Positions 48,290 to 59,780 of a DNA stretch of 64,000 nucleotides are shown here, piece after piece. Both the position numbers and the translations under genes were made by a program. The stretch comes from Ceratobasidium sp. AG-K (Eukaryota; Basidiomycota; Agaricomycetes; Cantharellales; Ceratobasidiaceae): NCBI GenBank assembly GCA_037039685.1, contig JAWNGF010000001.1, positions 3,720,001-3,784,000 of the forward strand, read 5' to 3'. Each line of letters opens with the position of its first letter. The stretch's first letter is position 1. The notes below the pieces were generated by a model. That model was not told where the DNA came from, ran no database searches, and saw only the letters and a list, made by a program, of their open reading frames with translations.

Positions 48290-51200
48290 ATAGGATACCT
48301 GTATTGCCTGGTTCGAATAATCATTGTAAATTTTCTCGCCTTTGGAATCGTCGAGACTCAGGCGTCGGACTGGGACGATTATCATCAACCCCGCGACTGT
48401 AACTCTCCATTGCGCCTTGGTTGATGGGAGGATTTCCCGTCGTTGCAGTATGATTATGTAGCATAGTGTAATATTTAGGAGGTACGGTCTACTTGAACAT
48501 GATGGTCCCCAATCGCCTTGTGCCAGAGCGATAGCGCTTCGCACTACCAGCCCCAGCATTCCAATACAATCGTCCATTCTCAACCTCCTCAGATCCTTGG
48601 ATATAGCTGGTTCGAGGTATCATGTACACATGAATCGGGCCGATAGCGCGTGGGCGAGGAATGCATGGTACGGTTAACTTGTGTGAGGTGGGGACATTGC
48701 TGCCGAATTGAATGACGTCAGGAGTGTCGGTACCGACTATCGAGCCACCGCATGGCTTGCCGATCGAGTGGAATTCTCGAGAGGGGGATTTGCGTTGACA
48801 TCACTCCGGCCGAGTGGGTTGGTTCCGTGGCCCGCGATTTGGTTCTAAATGATCGTGACATGTGGCTGTGTCAGGTCAGAACACGCTATTTATCACCACC
48901 TCCACCCCGGCGCCCGTGGCACAACCCCGCCGTGTTGTCCTTCCTATCTTGTACCATCATGAATAGCTTTTGTAGAACCTTTCACAATAGCTTACGATAC
49001 GTCTATTATTACCTATTTGTGGCTAGCTCTGGCATCGGACAATAACCTTGCCTCCGCACCCCGAGTCCTGAGTCCCGAGTCGGCCTGTTCGCTCCCCTAT
49101 TGGGCCAACAAACATTTTTAGGGAGCTTGTCTGAGTTTGAACTCTGGCAGCGATCTTTCTCGCGTCTGTACATCTGGCCGCTGCCCTTATCCGCCATCTT
49201 GGTTAAGCTAATAAACCTCCAGATTTCACAGGCATCGGTACAAAACACCCTTGGCTTGGGTTATTCAACTTGAACTCTCAGGGCGCTCAGCGAGAACTAT
49301 GTTTGTTGGCGTGTCCTCACTGTTCGCTGACATGACATTCATCAAGTGGGCGACGTGCCCACTCATCTAGGATGGCCTTGAGCTAGATAGAGCCATGTTG
49401 CTGCAAGTTTCATCTCCCATTTTTCCCACGTCTCTGGTGGCGAAGCGAAGCGGCATAGGGTCCTTCTAGGCCTTTATGAACTGTGGCGTTCCCCGTGCGA
49501 TTGGAAGAGAACCTCACGTACCAAGCAATACATGAACGCATTCCCCTCCGCTGGGATTCAGGAATTGACGTCCCTCTAGGATTCTGCTTTGCTCGGCCCG
49601 TTGTTTGCCCGCCAAGCGTGCTTTTATACCCCTGGTCATATTGCCTGCGGCTCACTAATGCCTTCTACCACCTGGTCACCACTGCATTGTTCACAACCTT
49701 GCCCCCCTCCTCGACGCAGAAATGATACTGTACCGTGTCTCCAAGGCTTTGCCGTGCGTCGGGAACCAGATGCAAGGTCGTTGTGTGCCGCACCGGTGTA
49801 AGATCGAGGTTGATCACTCGTTGTCGTGAGTATTCCCAGAGTCTATCTACACACCAGGCTCAGATTCATTTTCTAGATCATCATTCACCGACACGCGCGC
49901 TCACCGGGTTCTGTTCACCTTGATCGTCTTTCTCACTATTCTTGCTGCAGTGTGTGTTTTCAATTTGATTCTGGGCTCTTTTCCTTCCCCGGCCCCTCCG
50001 CCCAATGGCAAAACACCCTCGCCGATGTCGCCAGGGCCGGGGGTGACCCCTCCACGCGCAGCCCGGGGTTCCAGAAAGGGCACCATCCAAGTGTCTGATT
50101 TGCCGCCGGGTGAGTCTGATTTGCCAAATGCTGCGCCAGCTCTCATATCTGACGGCCTGGTTGTTCAGTTGTGGTCCGGTCCATTGACGATCGAAATGCA
50201 GCCGAAGCCGAAGAGACAGTCGTCTCGTCGCTAGCTGAGGATACCTGCAGCACCAAGACGGGCACTGGCAGGCGCACGCAAACGTCCGGTCAGTAACCCC
50301 TCTCTCCCATCGGGACATTGCGGTGCTTATGGATACTACCGTCTCGTCCACCGCGCGCATATAGGGGTCCATGCCGCCTCGGACGACACCCTAAGCCCTG
50401 GACCCAAAGACTACTTGGTATTGTCCATCACCGCTGACAATCCTCGGGCGACCAGTCCTCGTACTACGTCATCAATTGATTGTCTTGGCTGTGAACGTTG
50501 CCTTGAACCAGCTTGTGAGCGTAACTCTTTGTCCTCGGTACTTGGTGATAACTTTATATTTCCTATTAGCAACCGTCGAGTCTGCCACGTCCCGAGGAGT
50601 CGCTCTTAACCCCGTTCAAGATGAACAACCATCCCATCCAAGTCTCACGAATGATGCCCAAGAGACCATTATCAAATCCCTTTTGCCCAGGCGTGGCCCG
50701 ATCAGCCAATATCTTGATGTCGTGCCACATTCTTCTCTGGCACATTCGTCCCGAGAATCACTGGGCGATCCGATCGATGGGACATCGGCAGTCGGCGCTA
50801 CCGTATTCATGCTCATTGTTGCTTCTGGTGTAGACGGGCTGGAGGACCCTAAGATCGACTACGACTTCATTCTCAAAGTCTTCCGATCCGATACAGTATG
50901 TCTCGTATCTCTTCTCGACGACCAGGCCACCCGCACGTCTATTCGAGATGCATTTCGCGCGCTGTACCGCGAAGCTCAACAGAACCTGGGCTCGCGGGTA
51001 CTCGTCATTCTCACCGGGTTGGGCGAATTATCAGTCAACATGTGTTTGTTTGGGGGCACGACCATTGGCGCACAAGATTTCCAAGACTGGCAAGCAGAAC
51101 TACACGCCGAAACACCCCATCCTCGACCTGCGTTGGGCATTATTTTCGATATGTGCCGTTCCAGCGTCGCGCACTCCAACACTAAGCCTGGCCATGATCT

Positions 51201-52130
51201 TTCCATTGTCTGGTCATGCTCTGCTGGCCAGCGAGCCTATGCCCTGGAGTACGGCACAGGCCTCCCGAGCTCATGTTTTCTTGCTTCGCTATTCTTAGCC
51301 GCGCGTGACTCCCTCGTGGAGTCCACGGACTTTGAGCACGCGCTCAAGTCTCGACTCGCCCAGCAAGGAGATCTGCTTCTGTTCCTCCATAATAGGGAGC
51401 ATGAAGGAGACAACACTTGTGGCGAATGTCCTAAGCGTGGCAAGTGTGATCTACCTGGACTACAAGAGCTGGATCGCGGGAAAGCCGGGGTGAGTGCGTC
51501 CACAGTTAAAATATACGTTTACTGATCCCTCAGCTTAGCGAGATACGCTTCACGCCTTGGGTGAACTGATCAAGTCCGAGTTTCCTGATGTTGCACACTG
51601 CATCCATGCTGAGATTACCGAAAAGATGGAACACTGGAAGTTTTTAGGTTCCAGTACGGTGTATCTCAAGCCTGGTGCATATTGTGATATTAATACGGCA
51701 TTTCTGCAGGGGCTGGGCATAATTTGCACTTGGTCCACCGAGTTGACAGCGAAAATTAGAGCGGTAGTACTGCAACGGTCGCACAGGCGACACCGAATCC
51801 GTCATAGCTTTCAGAAAGATCCCCCTGACCTATCATTATCTCTCCTATCCTTCCGTATCACAAACATATAACTCCGGATACATGCGCCCTTGCAGCTCAT
51901 AGTGAACATCGCCTAACGCTATAAAGGGTGATCGAGTATAAAATATTTGTGAGTGGTGCTGTGGACGTAGGATAGTTCGTAAATATGCATGACTTGGCCA
52001 TGGGAGCAATGCAATAGCCAGATAAGTTACCTATACGCCCACAAGCAATAAAAATGCCATGACTAAACACACCAAATAGCTCCCGCTTGGTCAAGATCCA
52101 GCGACCAAACAGAGTTTACGATCGGGGATT
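48290..52130 (+). repeat. Tandem segment 2 of the pseudo-caspase array
   Basis: It starts with the same block as segment 1 and ends about 370 bp after the gene in a stretch (CAAATAGCTCCCGCTTG at about 52073) that recurs in segment 3 at about 56876. The 1.4 kb before the gene shows no other coding feature; minus-strand open frames in the shared block are similar in all three segments but are not recognised. Confidence 0.8.
49722..51759 (+). CDS. Membrane-anchored caspase-like protein, copy 2 (catalytic His replaced)
   Basis: Seven exons (49722-49797, 49864-50109, 50169-50288, 50365-50514, 50570-51489, 51539-51653, 51710-51759) sum to 559 codons with all phases consistent. A short cytosolic start is followed by a transmembrane helix at about residues 42-64 (VLFTLIVFLTILAAVCVFNLIL), a Pro-rich linker with a CLGCERC motif, then a domain that follows the caspase fold: TVFMLIVASGVDGLEDP (strand 1), RVLVILTGLGE (strand 3, where caspases have SGHG), GIIFDMCRSS (strand 4 with catalytic-type Cys) and LSIVWSCSAGQ. 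A HEGDNTCGECPKRGKC cluster and a 38-residue helical exon ending KMEHWKF complete it. The Leu in place of His predicts no ordinary peptidase activity. The caspase assignment is by motif order and spacing. Confidence 0.7.
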
Positions 52131-52499
52131 CTGCTACTCGAGAAAAACTGCCACAACCCCAGGTGCTGTCGTAAGCATGCATTCCAAGTCGTGGATCTCC
52201 CTCTAGCCGGTCCGGACGCTCCTGGAATGGAGGTCTCCCGAGTCTTCAGCAATCGTGGTCTGTTGAGGCCCTCCGAGCATCACGGGCAGACGTAAGGACT
52301 CGTTCTCCATAGTCCTTCTTCTCGATAGCAAAGTATCTTATGTGAAAGTATACAGAAACCGATGAGGATAGTATTCCGACTTTTTCCGTTTGTTTGCCTC
52401 AATGCAATTTCCAGCTAGACCCTTGGTAAGACAAGCATTGGTTTGAAATCAGGTGTAATGATCGCCCATGTCTCTTGCTATCTCTACCAAAAACAGAAT

Positions 52500-52779
52500 A
52501 TCTCGTTTGATTCGAGAGGTCTCGGGATGAGGGGACCTCTCTCGTGGAGCTTGTGAGCGCTCACGAGTTGTCACGAGATTTCACGAGCAAAAACAATCAC
52601 TTTGCTTGCTTGGCTCGTGAGCGATTACGAGCTGTCACGGTTTCTCTAGAGACGTACGAGGGAGGTCCCCAATCCCGAGTGGGGGAAGCGGGGGGTGAGG
52701 ACGGGGGGGGGGGGGGGGGGGTGGAGGTGGGGGCGGCGTGTGGGGTCCCCTATCCGAGATCCCCCGAGTCAAACGAGAT
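52500..52779. mobile_element. Foldback / MITE-like element
   Basis: The ends form a long imperfect inverted repeat: the left end starts ATCTCGTTTGATTCGAGAGG and continues through a GGGATGAGGGGACC block, and the reverse complement of the right end starts ATCTCGTTTGACTCGGGGGA and continues through GGATAGGGGACCCC. The match covers about 38 bp. Inside is a further palindrome (TGTGAGCGCTCACGA, about 52551-52565), direct TCACGAG repeats, a second inverted GGGGACCT/AGGTCCCC pair and a run of 19 G (52703-52721). No coding capacity. No clear target-site duplication could be assigned. Confidence 0.65.
52703..52721 (+). repeat. Homopolymer run of 19 G
   Basis: Nineteen consecutive G, flanked by further G-rich sequence (GTGGAGGTGGGGGCGG). 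Such a run can form G-quadruplex and is prone to length error in sequencing. Confidence 0.9.
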
Positions 52780-53114
52780 TTTTAGATTTTGGTAGAGTGT
52801 TACCATGTTTGTACTGAGGCAGTCGCGCAGACCACGGCACCGAACCCGACGCCCATGCTGCAGGGTCCGGAAGTATCCAATCATCTCATCCTTGCCCTCG
52901 TCATTTTTCGGATTGACGTATAGCATTTGGCGCATGTCGTGCCAGTTCATCTAAATTATTGAGAGCAGTTGTTGTATGCTCATATTATATTGGAAATTAG
53001 TTTTGCTCTATCACACCACTCACACTTATCATACATTCGGGGCTTGTTTGTTGTATAAATGTCGTGTTGAAACCCGTTCGTTCATTTCCAGGAAAATTCG
53101 GAAAATAGTTGTAG

Positions 53115-56100
53115 TCGACGGATTGGTATATTGTTTGTCCAGTTTAAATCATTATTATACCATGTTTGGAATCGTCAAGACTGAAACATCGGTCGTATCC
53201 ACTTGCGCTTATCATCACTGGGCCTCCAACAGTAATTCTGCATCGCACCTGACTTACTGGGAGGATTTCCCACGACTGGAGCATGGTTATTGTTTTATTT
53301 TCGAGGCACACCACTCCGACACGGTGGTCTCCAATCGCCCATACTGTCAGAATCATTGCACTTTGGACCACCGGTACCAGCCTAGCAAACCCGTGCAATC
53401 ATCCGCTTCCGGCTCCCGAGCACCCTTGGGCGTAGTTGGTTCGAGGTAGCCTATATGAGTGAATCGGTTGGACCATACAAGGGCATAGTGATCTGGGAGG
53501 GAGGCTGTCAAGCTGAAAGGCTTTGGAAGTGTCGGTACCGATCTTCGAGCGACCAGGTGGTTTGTTGAATAGCTAAAATTGGAAGCAGGTTTGCATGTAC
53601 ACCTCGCTGGGAGTGAGCGGTGGATTATATACTCCAGGAAATGCGTTTGTTTGGACGTATGGTGACAGGCGGTTATGTCATCTGACTGACAGGTTTCATC
53701 TCACACACGACCATCGCAACGAGGCTCATGTCTGTGTGCTGGTACCGCTATCTTGCACAATCGCGAACATCTTTCAGAGATGCATTCCTAATGGGTCGCA
53801 ATACGTCTATTGTTTCCTATCTACGATTAGCCGTATCTTAGAAGAAAGCCTGGCTACGTTACCCTGGGCAACGGAACTGCTGTCAATAAAAAACATCTTC
53901 AAGTGATCACATTCGGACCGAGGTGAGATACATCGTAAACACGTGGTTAATTCGCGTACCTATCAGGCCAACAAACATCTCTTCGAGGAAAAGGGTGGTC
54001 TGAGATTGAACTTGGGCCGCTTTGTGCCACCTCGTTACCAACACGTGTAGTTCCACGCCACGCCCACCGCCCCTATTCATTCAGTCCATTAAACTAATAA
54101 TTCACTGGCCTGCATGGAAAAGACGCAAATACCCTCGACTGAAGTCACTCGACTGGAACTCTCAGGGTGCTCAGCGGAGACCATTATATTCGTCGGCACA
54201 TATTCATTATTTGCTAAGATGATATTCTTCAAGCAGACAGCATCCACCGTTCCAGAGCATCCTTTCGCTTAAGGCGTATCCTTGCAAGTGTCTATCAACT
54301 TCATCTTTCAGACGTGTCTGGCGGCTGAGAGAAGCTGTTTTAGTCAACCCACATCAAGGTCCTGGCACGTCACGTGCGGATCGGTCCTCCCAGCCTCCCC
54401 ATACTAATATGGGCATTACCGCTTCCACCGTACTTGAGAGCATGGAAATTGCACCTAGACTCCGCTTTGGTCAGCACTATTGTTTTCTCACTCGTTGGAA
54501 CTAAGCAATCTCGGATACTAACGTGTCTTTATAGCTCGGGTCGGTCATGGATAGGTATTCTATCCTCGCCCCACCCCTCAACGCAAAAATGGCACCCCTC
54601 CATATCCTCAAGACTCTGCCGCGCGTTGAAGACCAGATTCAAGGCTGTTGTCTGCGTCAGCTGTGTCGGGTCGCACTTGACCGGCCCTCACAACCGTCGT
54701 GAGTACTCTCAGTGTTTATTCGCGCACCGGGCTCAGATCTACTCTCTAGACCACCATTCAACGAAACACGCGCATACCGGATTCTCTTCACCTTGGGCAC
54801 TTTTATCATTATTCTCGCCTCTGCGTGTATTCTCTACTTTATTCTATGCCTCGTTCCGTCTCCGACCCCTCCGCCCAATGACAAAACGCTTTCGTCGACG
54901 TCGTTGGAGCAGGAGAACATCCCTCGGGGTGCCAAACAGGGCGCCATACAAGGATCTACTTCGCTTTCGTGTGAGTGTAGAATTGCCGACAACCGTACCG
55001 GTCGCCCCACCTGACGGCCGTATTCTTCCGCAGGGAACCAATCTATTGGCGATCAGAGTGTTGATGGAGTCAGCGGGTCAACCATCTCTTCGCCGGTCGA
55101 GGGTACCGGCAATGCCAAGACGGGATTTGGCAGGCGTACACAAACGTCTGGTCAGTAGCCCATATCTTCTGCCGGGATGCTACCCCGCTTACTCTCTCCG
55201 CGATCTCGCCCATTACACGTATCTAGGCGTCCATGCTGGCTCCGACGGTACCACAAGCCCTGGGCTCCAAGATAGCTTGTTATTGTCCGCCGCCGCCCAC
55301 TCTCCCGCCCCAGCATCGTCCGGTTATCCCGGCCGCAGCCCGTATCCCAAATCGACCCGTAAGTACACCCTTTTGGCCCTCGTTGCTCGGTCGTAACCTC
55401 ACTTCCGCCTAGCCAAGGTCGAGTCTGGCACGCGTCAAGGAACCGCTTCGAATCCTGCCCAAGCTGAACCCCCGTCCCCGAGCCCCTCGATTGGCGCTGG
55501 CAAGACCATCACCAAATCACTCTACCCTCAGACTTTTGGCGCAGCATCGCTCGCTGTCGTGCCCAATCTCGCGACCTGGTTTATCCTAGTCATTGCTGTT
55601 GGCGCCGACGGTCTACAAGATCCCGAAGCCGACCTGCGTTTTATTATTCAAGCCTTCAAGTCCCCAAAGGTTCGCCTCGTGTCACTTCTCAATGGCAAGG
55701 CCACCCATACGTCCATCCGGCACGAACTTCGTCAGCTATACCTCCAAGCCCAACGGAACTCCGGTTCACGGATACTCGTCTATCTTACTGGGTTGGGCGA
55801 TTCATCTGGCAACATGTCCTTATTCGGGTGTACGAGCATCAGCGCACAAGATCTCCAACGCTGGCTGATGGAACTGTATGCCGAATCGACCTACCCTCGA
55901 CCCACGTTGGGCGTTGTTTTCGACATTTGCCGCAAGACCGCCGTGCGCTCGAACCTGAACCTCGACCCCGATCTTGCGATTGTCTGGTCGTGTTCTGCCG
56001 GCCAGTGGGCCTATGCGCTCAAACTCGGTCAGAACCTCCCAAGCTCATGTTTCCTAGTCTCGCTGTTTTTGGCAGCACACGACTCCCGCATGGAGCCCAT

Positions 56101-56930
56101 AGACTTCGAGCATGCGTTCGAGTCTCGACTCGCCCAGCAGGGTGCACTAATTCGGTTCATCTATGACAAGGAGCACGAGAGCCCATGCGTCAGATGTGCC
56201 ACGATCGCCCCGTGCTGCCTCCCCAGCCCGCAGGAGTCTGAGTACAGGCAAGCCGGGGTAAGTGCGGTCTCGATCCAACTACACGTGTACTGATCGCCCG
56301 GCTCAGCGAGATACGTTTCTCCGTCTGGGCGATCTTATTAGGGTCGAGTTCCCACATGTCGCTTATGATATTCACGCTGAGATCACCAAGAAGATGACGC
56401 GCTGGAAGTTTTTGAATGCCGGTATGTCACCGAGTGCGATGCTTGATATGGCATTGACCTTATGCCTTTACAGAGCCCTTGGTATCGTTCATTTCAACTC
56501 TGGCGTCGGCTGCAACATTTGGTGCAGGGACTTGCCATCAAATACCCTCGCGGTAGTGCCACCGCAGTTGTGCAAGCCGCATCGGACCTACCGTAACGAT
56601 CCGGATTCTCCTTCGCCCTCCTCATCTCCCGCATTCCCTATATATCACGAGCGCACGATTTCGGTCAAATGCGCCCTCGTGTTTTTATCTGACTTATCTA
56701 TTACATTAATCGCATAGCCAAGTCATACATATTTATGAACTATTTCATGTTCACATCGCCATACACAATTATATTATGCTCGATGGACCCTTTGTGTTAA
56801 GCGGGGTGCTCATCACACTTATCCGCCCATTTGCAATCAACCAAATTGGCTACAATGACTGCATAGCCAAACGCGCCAAATAACTCCCGCTTGATTCAGT
56901 GACGACCGATCAGGGTTTGTTATGCCTTGT
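53115..56930 (+). repeat. Tandem segment 3 of the pseudo-caspase array
   Basis: It starts with the block shared with segments 1 and 2 (TTTGGAATCGTCAAGACTGA, about 53163) and ends with the shared post-gene stretch around 56876. It carries the cleanest gene copy. Confidence 0.8.
54589..56556 (+). CDS. Membrane-anchored caspase-like protein, copy 3 (catalytic His replaced)
   Basis: Seven exons (54589-54664, 54737-54970, 55034-55150, 55227-55358, 55413-56257, 56307-56421, 56474-56556) give an uninterrupted 533-residue protein. The exon plan equals copy 2: exon 1 is 76 bases and exon 6 is 115 bases in both. There is a transmembrane helix at about residues 41-65 (ILFTLGTFIIILASACILYF), a Ser/Pro-rich linker with FGRRTQTSG, then the caspase-like domain from about residue 238: LATWFILVIAVGADG, RILVYLTGLGD (Leu314 at the His position), GVVFDICRKT (Cys359), LAIVWSCSAGQ and LPSSCFLVSLFLAAHD. 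The His-to-Cys spacing of 45 residues suits a caspase/metacaspase. A CVRCATIAPCC motif and a helical tail (DLIRVEFPHVAYDIHAEITKK) follow. Function unknown. Confidence 0.72.
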
Positions 56931-58343
56931 TGGCCAACATCGATGGGCAATTCACATCGGGATCCACGCTGCGGACGCACCAACTTCAGTGCCCGAGCAT
57001 CGACAAGGGTTTGAGTCTAGGCATTTCGCCGTGTCTGCACATTGGTATGCGGCACATTCGCTGCAGTCGAGTCAGTTCCCACCAAGTACTCAATTATATA
57101 ATATTCCATCAAAGGCACAAGTCGCGCAAGAACTGCTGCAAATGGCCGGGATTACACGCGTACCGTATCGCGGGATCTGGGTGCTTGAGATCAACGAAAC
57201 CTCTCTCATCTGTCACTATCCATAGCCCAATGGACCATTCGCCTCGATGCATGAGGTGATGCTGAACCCTCAATCCCAAAAACAAATGGCCTTGTTTGAG
57301 GTGGGCATTGCCAGCCTCATGGTGAGGCCGGAGCTCAGGGATGAGCTTACGAGTCATCCGGCCCAAAACCGTCGCTCGATAGCCACCACGCTCCCGAATC
57401 GCAAATACCAAACGCAGTCTGCCCAACGATGATCCTTGTTGGACTTCCCTGTTAGCGCCTTGCCTTACTATCGAGGCTGTATGCAGCATATTCAATTTAC
57501 AATACATAGGATCGGCCAGCAGGCAAGCGGCTGTGCGCCTCATTATGGGAACGCAATAAATTTATGGTACGGCACACCCCGCCGCTGTGTGAAACCCGCA
57601 GTGAGTTGGCCAGACCTTCGGACGTATCAGTTTCCGTGGAAAGCTGCTCGGCCCGATTCACCTCATTGAGATACTTGTGTGGATAGCGGGGGGTTGAAGC
57701 ATTCGTACATAATACATATTGAGAGCGCATTGAAGGTGGATCAATTCGATCCGTATAACATCTTATCTTATACATGCGGTCTCCCATCTGAAGAACAAGT
57801 AAACCTGTGTGTCTGCGAGAGGCAGGTTAAGCACCCGGGAGCCCTTAGCTCGAATGAAAGTAACCGCCAGCCGACTAGCGTCAGTCTGACCAACTGACCA
57901 CTGCGGGGACCCACCCACTCATAACGCTGTATACGTAGTGCTCAGTACATATAGCGACCAAACAACTTCTCAGTCTCCGGCCACCGCACGAACGCGAAAT
58001 CATTTATATTTTGCGCTATGTTCTACCAATTTGCTCGGATTGTCATCCTTGGCTTCGCTAATTCAGCGTGATCGCATGACATCCACGCCCTTCCAGAATC
58101 TTTTTGGCCAACGTTAAGTTGACGCACCTTGGTTCTCGGGGAGATTGTCGAGAACGAGGAGAAGCCGCTGAAGCTCGTCTTTTGACATGGATTTCGCCGC
58201 ACGCGTAGCAAAGGATACATGGATATGAACATCGATGTTCCCGAACGGGGCATCTAGACTCTGCCCTGGGAAACGCCCCTTCTCCTCTCTCCTCAGCCAC
58301 CAAGTCAATCTCGGCAACCGACATGTCCTCGACCCCAATATAA
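56557..58343. other. Spacer between copies 3 and 4, with a possible HET-domain fragment
   Basis: About 1.8 kb, largely unique. A plus-strand frame at 57679-57897 contains FDPYNILSYTCGLPSEEQV and VNLCVCERQV, reminiscent of the opening of HET domains (YxALSYxWG, then V-x-hydrophobic-C). It has no start exon or downstream HET blocks, so at most it is a fragment. Minus-strand frames around 58.0-58.4 kb (GNIDVHIHVSFATRAAKS, KDELQRLLLVLDNLPENQ) look protein-like but are unrecognised. Confidence 0.3.
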
Positions 58344-59256
58344 ATGAACAATGACCTACCAGAGCCGTCACCGAGGCCGGTGCTATTTTTCCCGTCATTG
58401 AACTGGGGATGGCGTCCTCCTATAACTTCGGTACCTCACAGTCTATCGGGGATGGGGCCAATCATCGCAATACAGGTCACTCGTGCCAAGCGCTTGATCC
58501 ACATTCGCAAATATTGTGAGCATTTCCAGTGACCACTACCGGTGTCAGGCTCAGATCATATCACCAGACTACCGGTTACCAACACACTTCTACATCGGGT
58601 TCTACCCATCCTTATTGTGTTCCTCGGCATTCTCGTCGTAGCGTGTACCCTCGTCTGGATCCTACGCATTGTCCCATCACCGTCAAATGACACGAAACCC
58701 TCGTCAACATCAGCAGAGCCAGAGACTGCCCTTCAACAAGCACCTCGGGGTGCCACTCGAACCGTAGTACAAGCGCATGTCGCACTTCCCGGTGTGTATG
58801 AGAGTGCTAACCAATCGCCCGATCTGACCACCACCTCCCTTCGCAGTTGTAACCGACCCCAACCCCGACCGAAATCCAGAGAGTGCGAATCCAACGACGA
58901 CCTTGTCGAATACTGGAAACGCGAACAATGCAAGAGTAGGGTCTGGTAGGCGATCAGGTCGGTCCCTCTTGACCTGGCTCAGAGCATGCCGTTCACGCCT
59001 TTGTTGCTCTCTCGGTTACTACACATATCTAGGTGTATGCGCCGCCGCCTCCAACCATTCCTCTGCCTGTGCTTCCCAGGGTGCCTCGTCATCGTCCACT
59101 ACCGATACCTGTTCTGCGACTGCATGCACTCATGTTCAAGTGCCACTTGATCGGCTTGGTTGCGAACAGTGCCGAGGACCGGCCTGTAAGTGGGAGCTGC
59201 TAGTCCTTTTATGTCGATTATAACCTCCCGCTCTACCTTAGCCACAGTGGAGTCAG

Positions 59257-59258
59257 TA
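59257..59258. other. TA target-site duplication, left copy
   Basis: The TA dinucleotide directly before the left inverted repeat, duplicated at 62262-62263. Confidence 0.85.
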
Positions 59259-59284
59259 CTAGAGCTGCCCGGGTACCGGGACAC
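59259..59284 (+). repeat. Left terminal inverted repeat, 26 bp
   Basis: Identical at all 26 positions to the reverse complement of 62236-62261. Confidence 0.95.
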
Positions 59285-59780
59285 CACGTGATTTGGTGAA
59301 GGAAGCGGGACAACTGGCTTTTTTCCCGTGTCAGTGATTCAAATATGTCGAAATGTCTCCTGTCTACTCTATGGATGTCAAGCTCCTAAATTATATACAT
59401 ATACATATACATTGTCGCCATGTAGTGGCTTAGCAAACAGATGAGCGCTGGACAAGCAGCAAAACTAACCCCTCCGAGTTTTGATCTGGTCCCGACAAAG
59501 TGGACATGCCGATTTTGTTAAATCGACCCAACTCATTGTGCTCTCCGAGCCTCATATAGTATAGATTTCACTATCCGAAACCTTTAAAATACATCTATAA
59601 GTACCAGATACTGACACGATAATTGTTTCCGAAAGTTTGCCTGGTTGTGCCGATGATTGCTGATGGCTGCTTAGTCACAAATCACTCTCGACGAACAACG
59701 TCTGAAACCCTGTCTAGTAGGCCATATAAAAACATTTTACCATAGTTAAAGCACACGACTAAAACATTAATAGTGTAACC

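Larger units (their letters stand above)
51760..53114. other. Spacer between segments 2 and 3
   Basis: It contains the tail of segment 2 and the 280-bp foldback element at 52500-52779. No gene recognised. Confidence 0.45.

Noticed and set aside
54374..55396. 340-codon open frame overlapping the start of pseudo-caspase copy 3
   Set aside because: It begins with GTG, runs through the proven introns of copy 3 and is not conserved in copies 2 and 4; it is a shadow frame.
57679..57897. HET-domain fragment (YNILSYTCG..VNLCVCERQV)
   Set aside because: Only the opening motif is present, with Cys for the usual Trp and no downstream HET blocks or start exon; kept as a remark, not as a gene.
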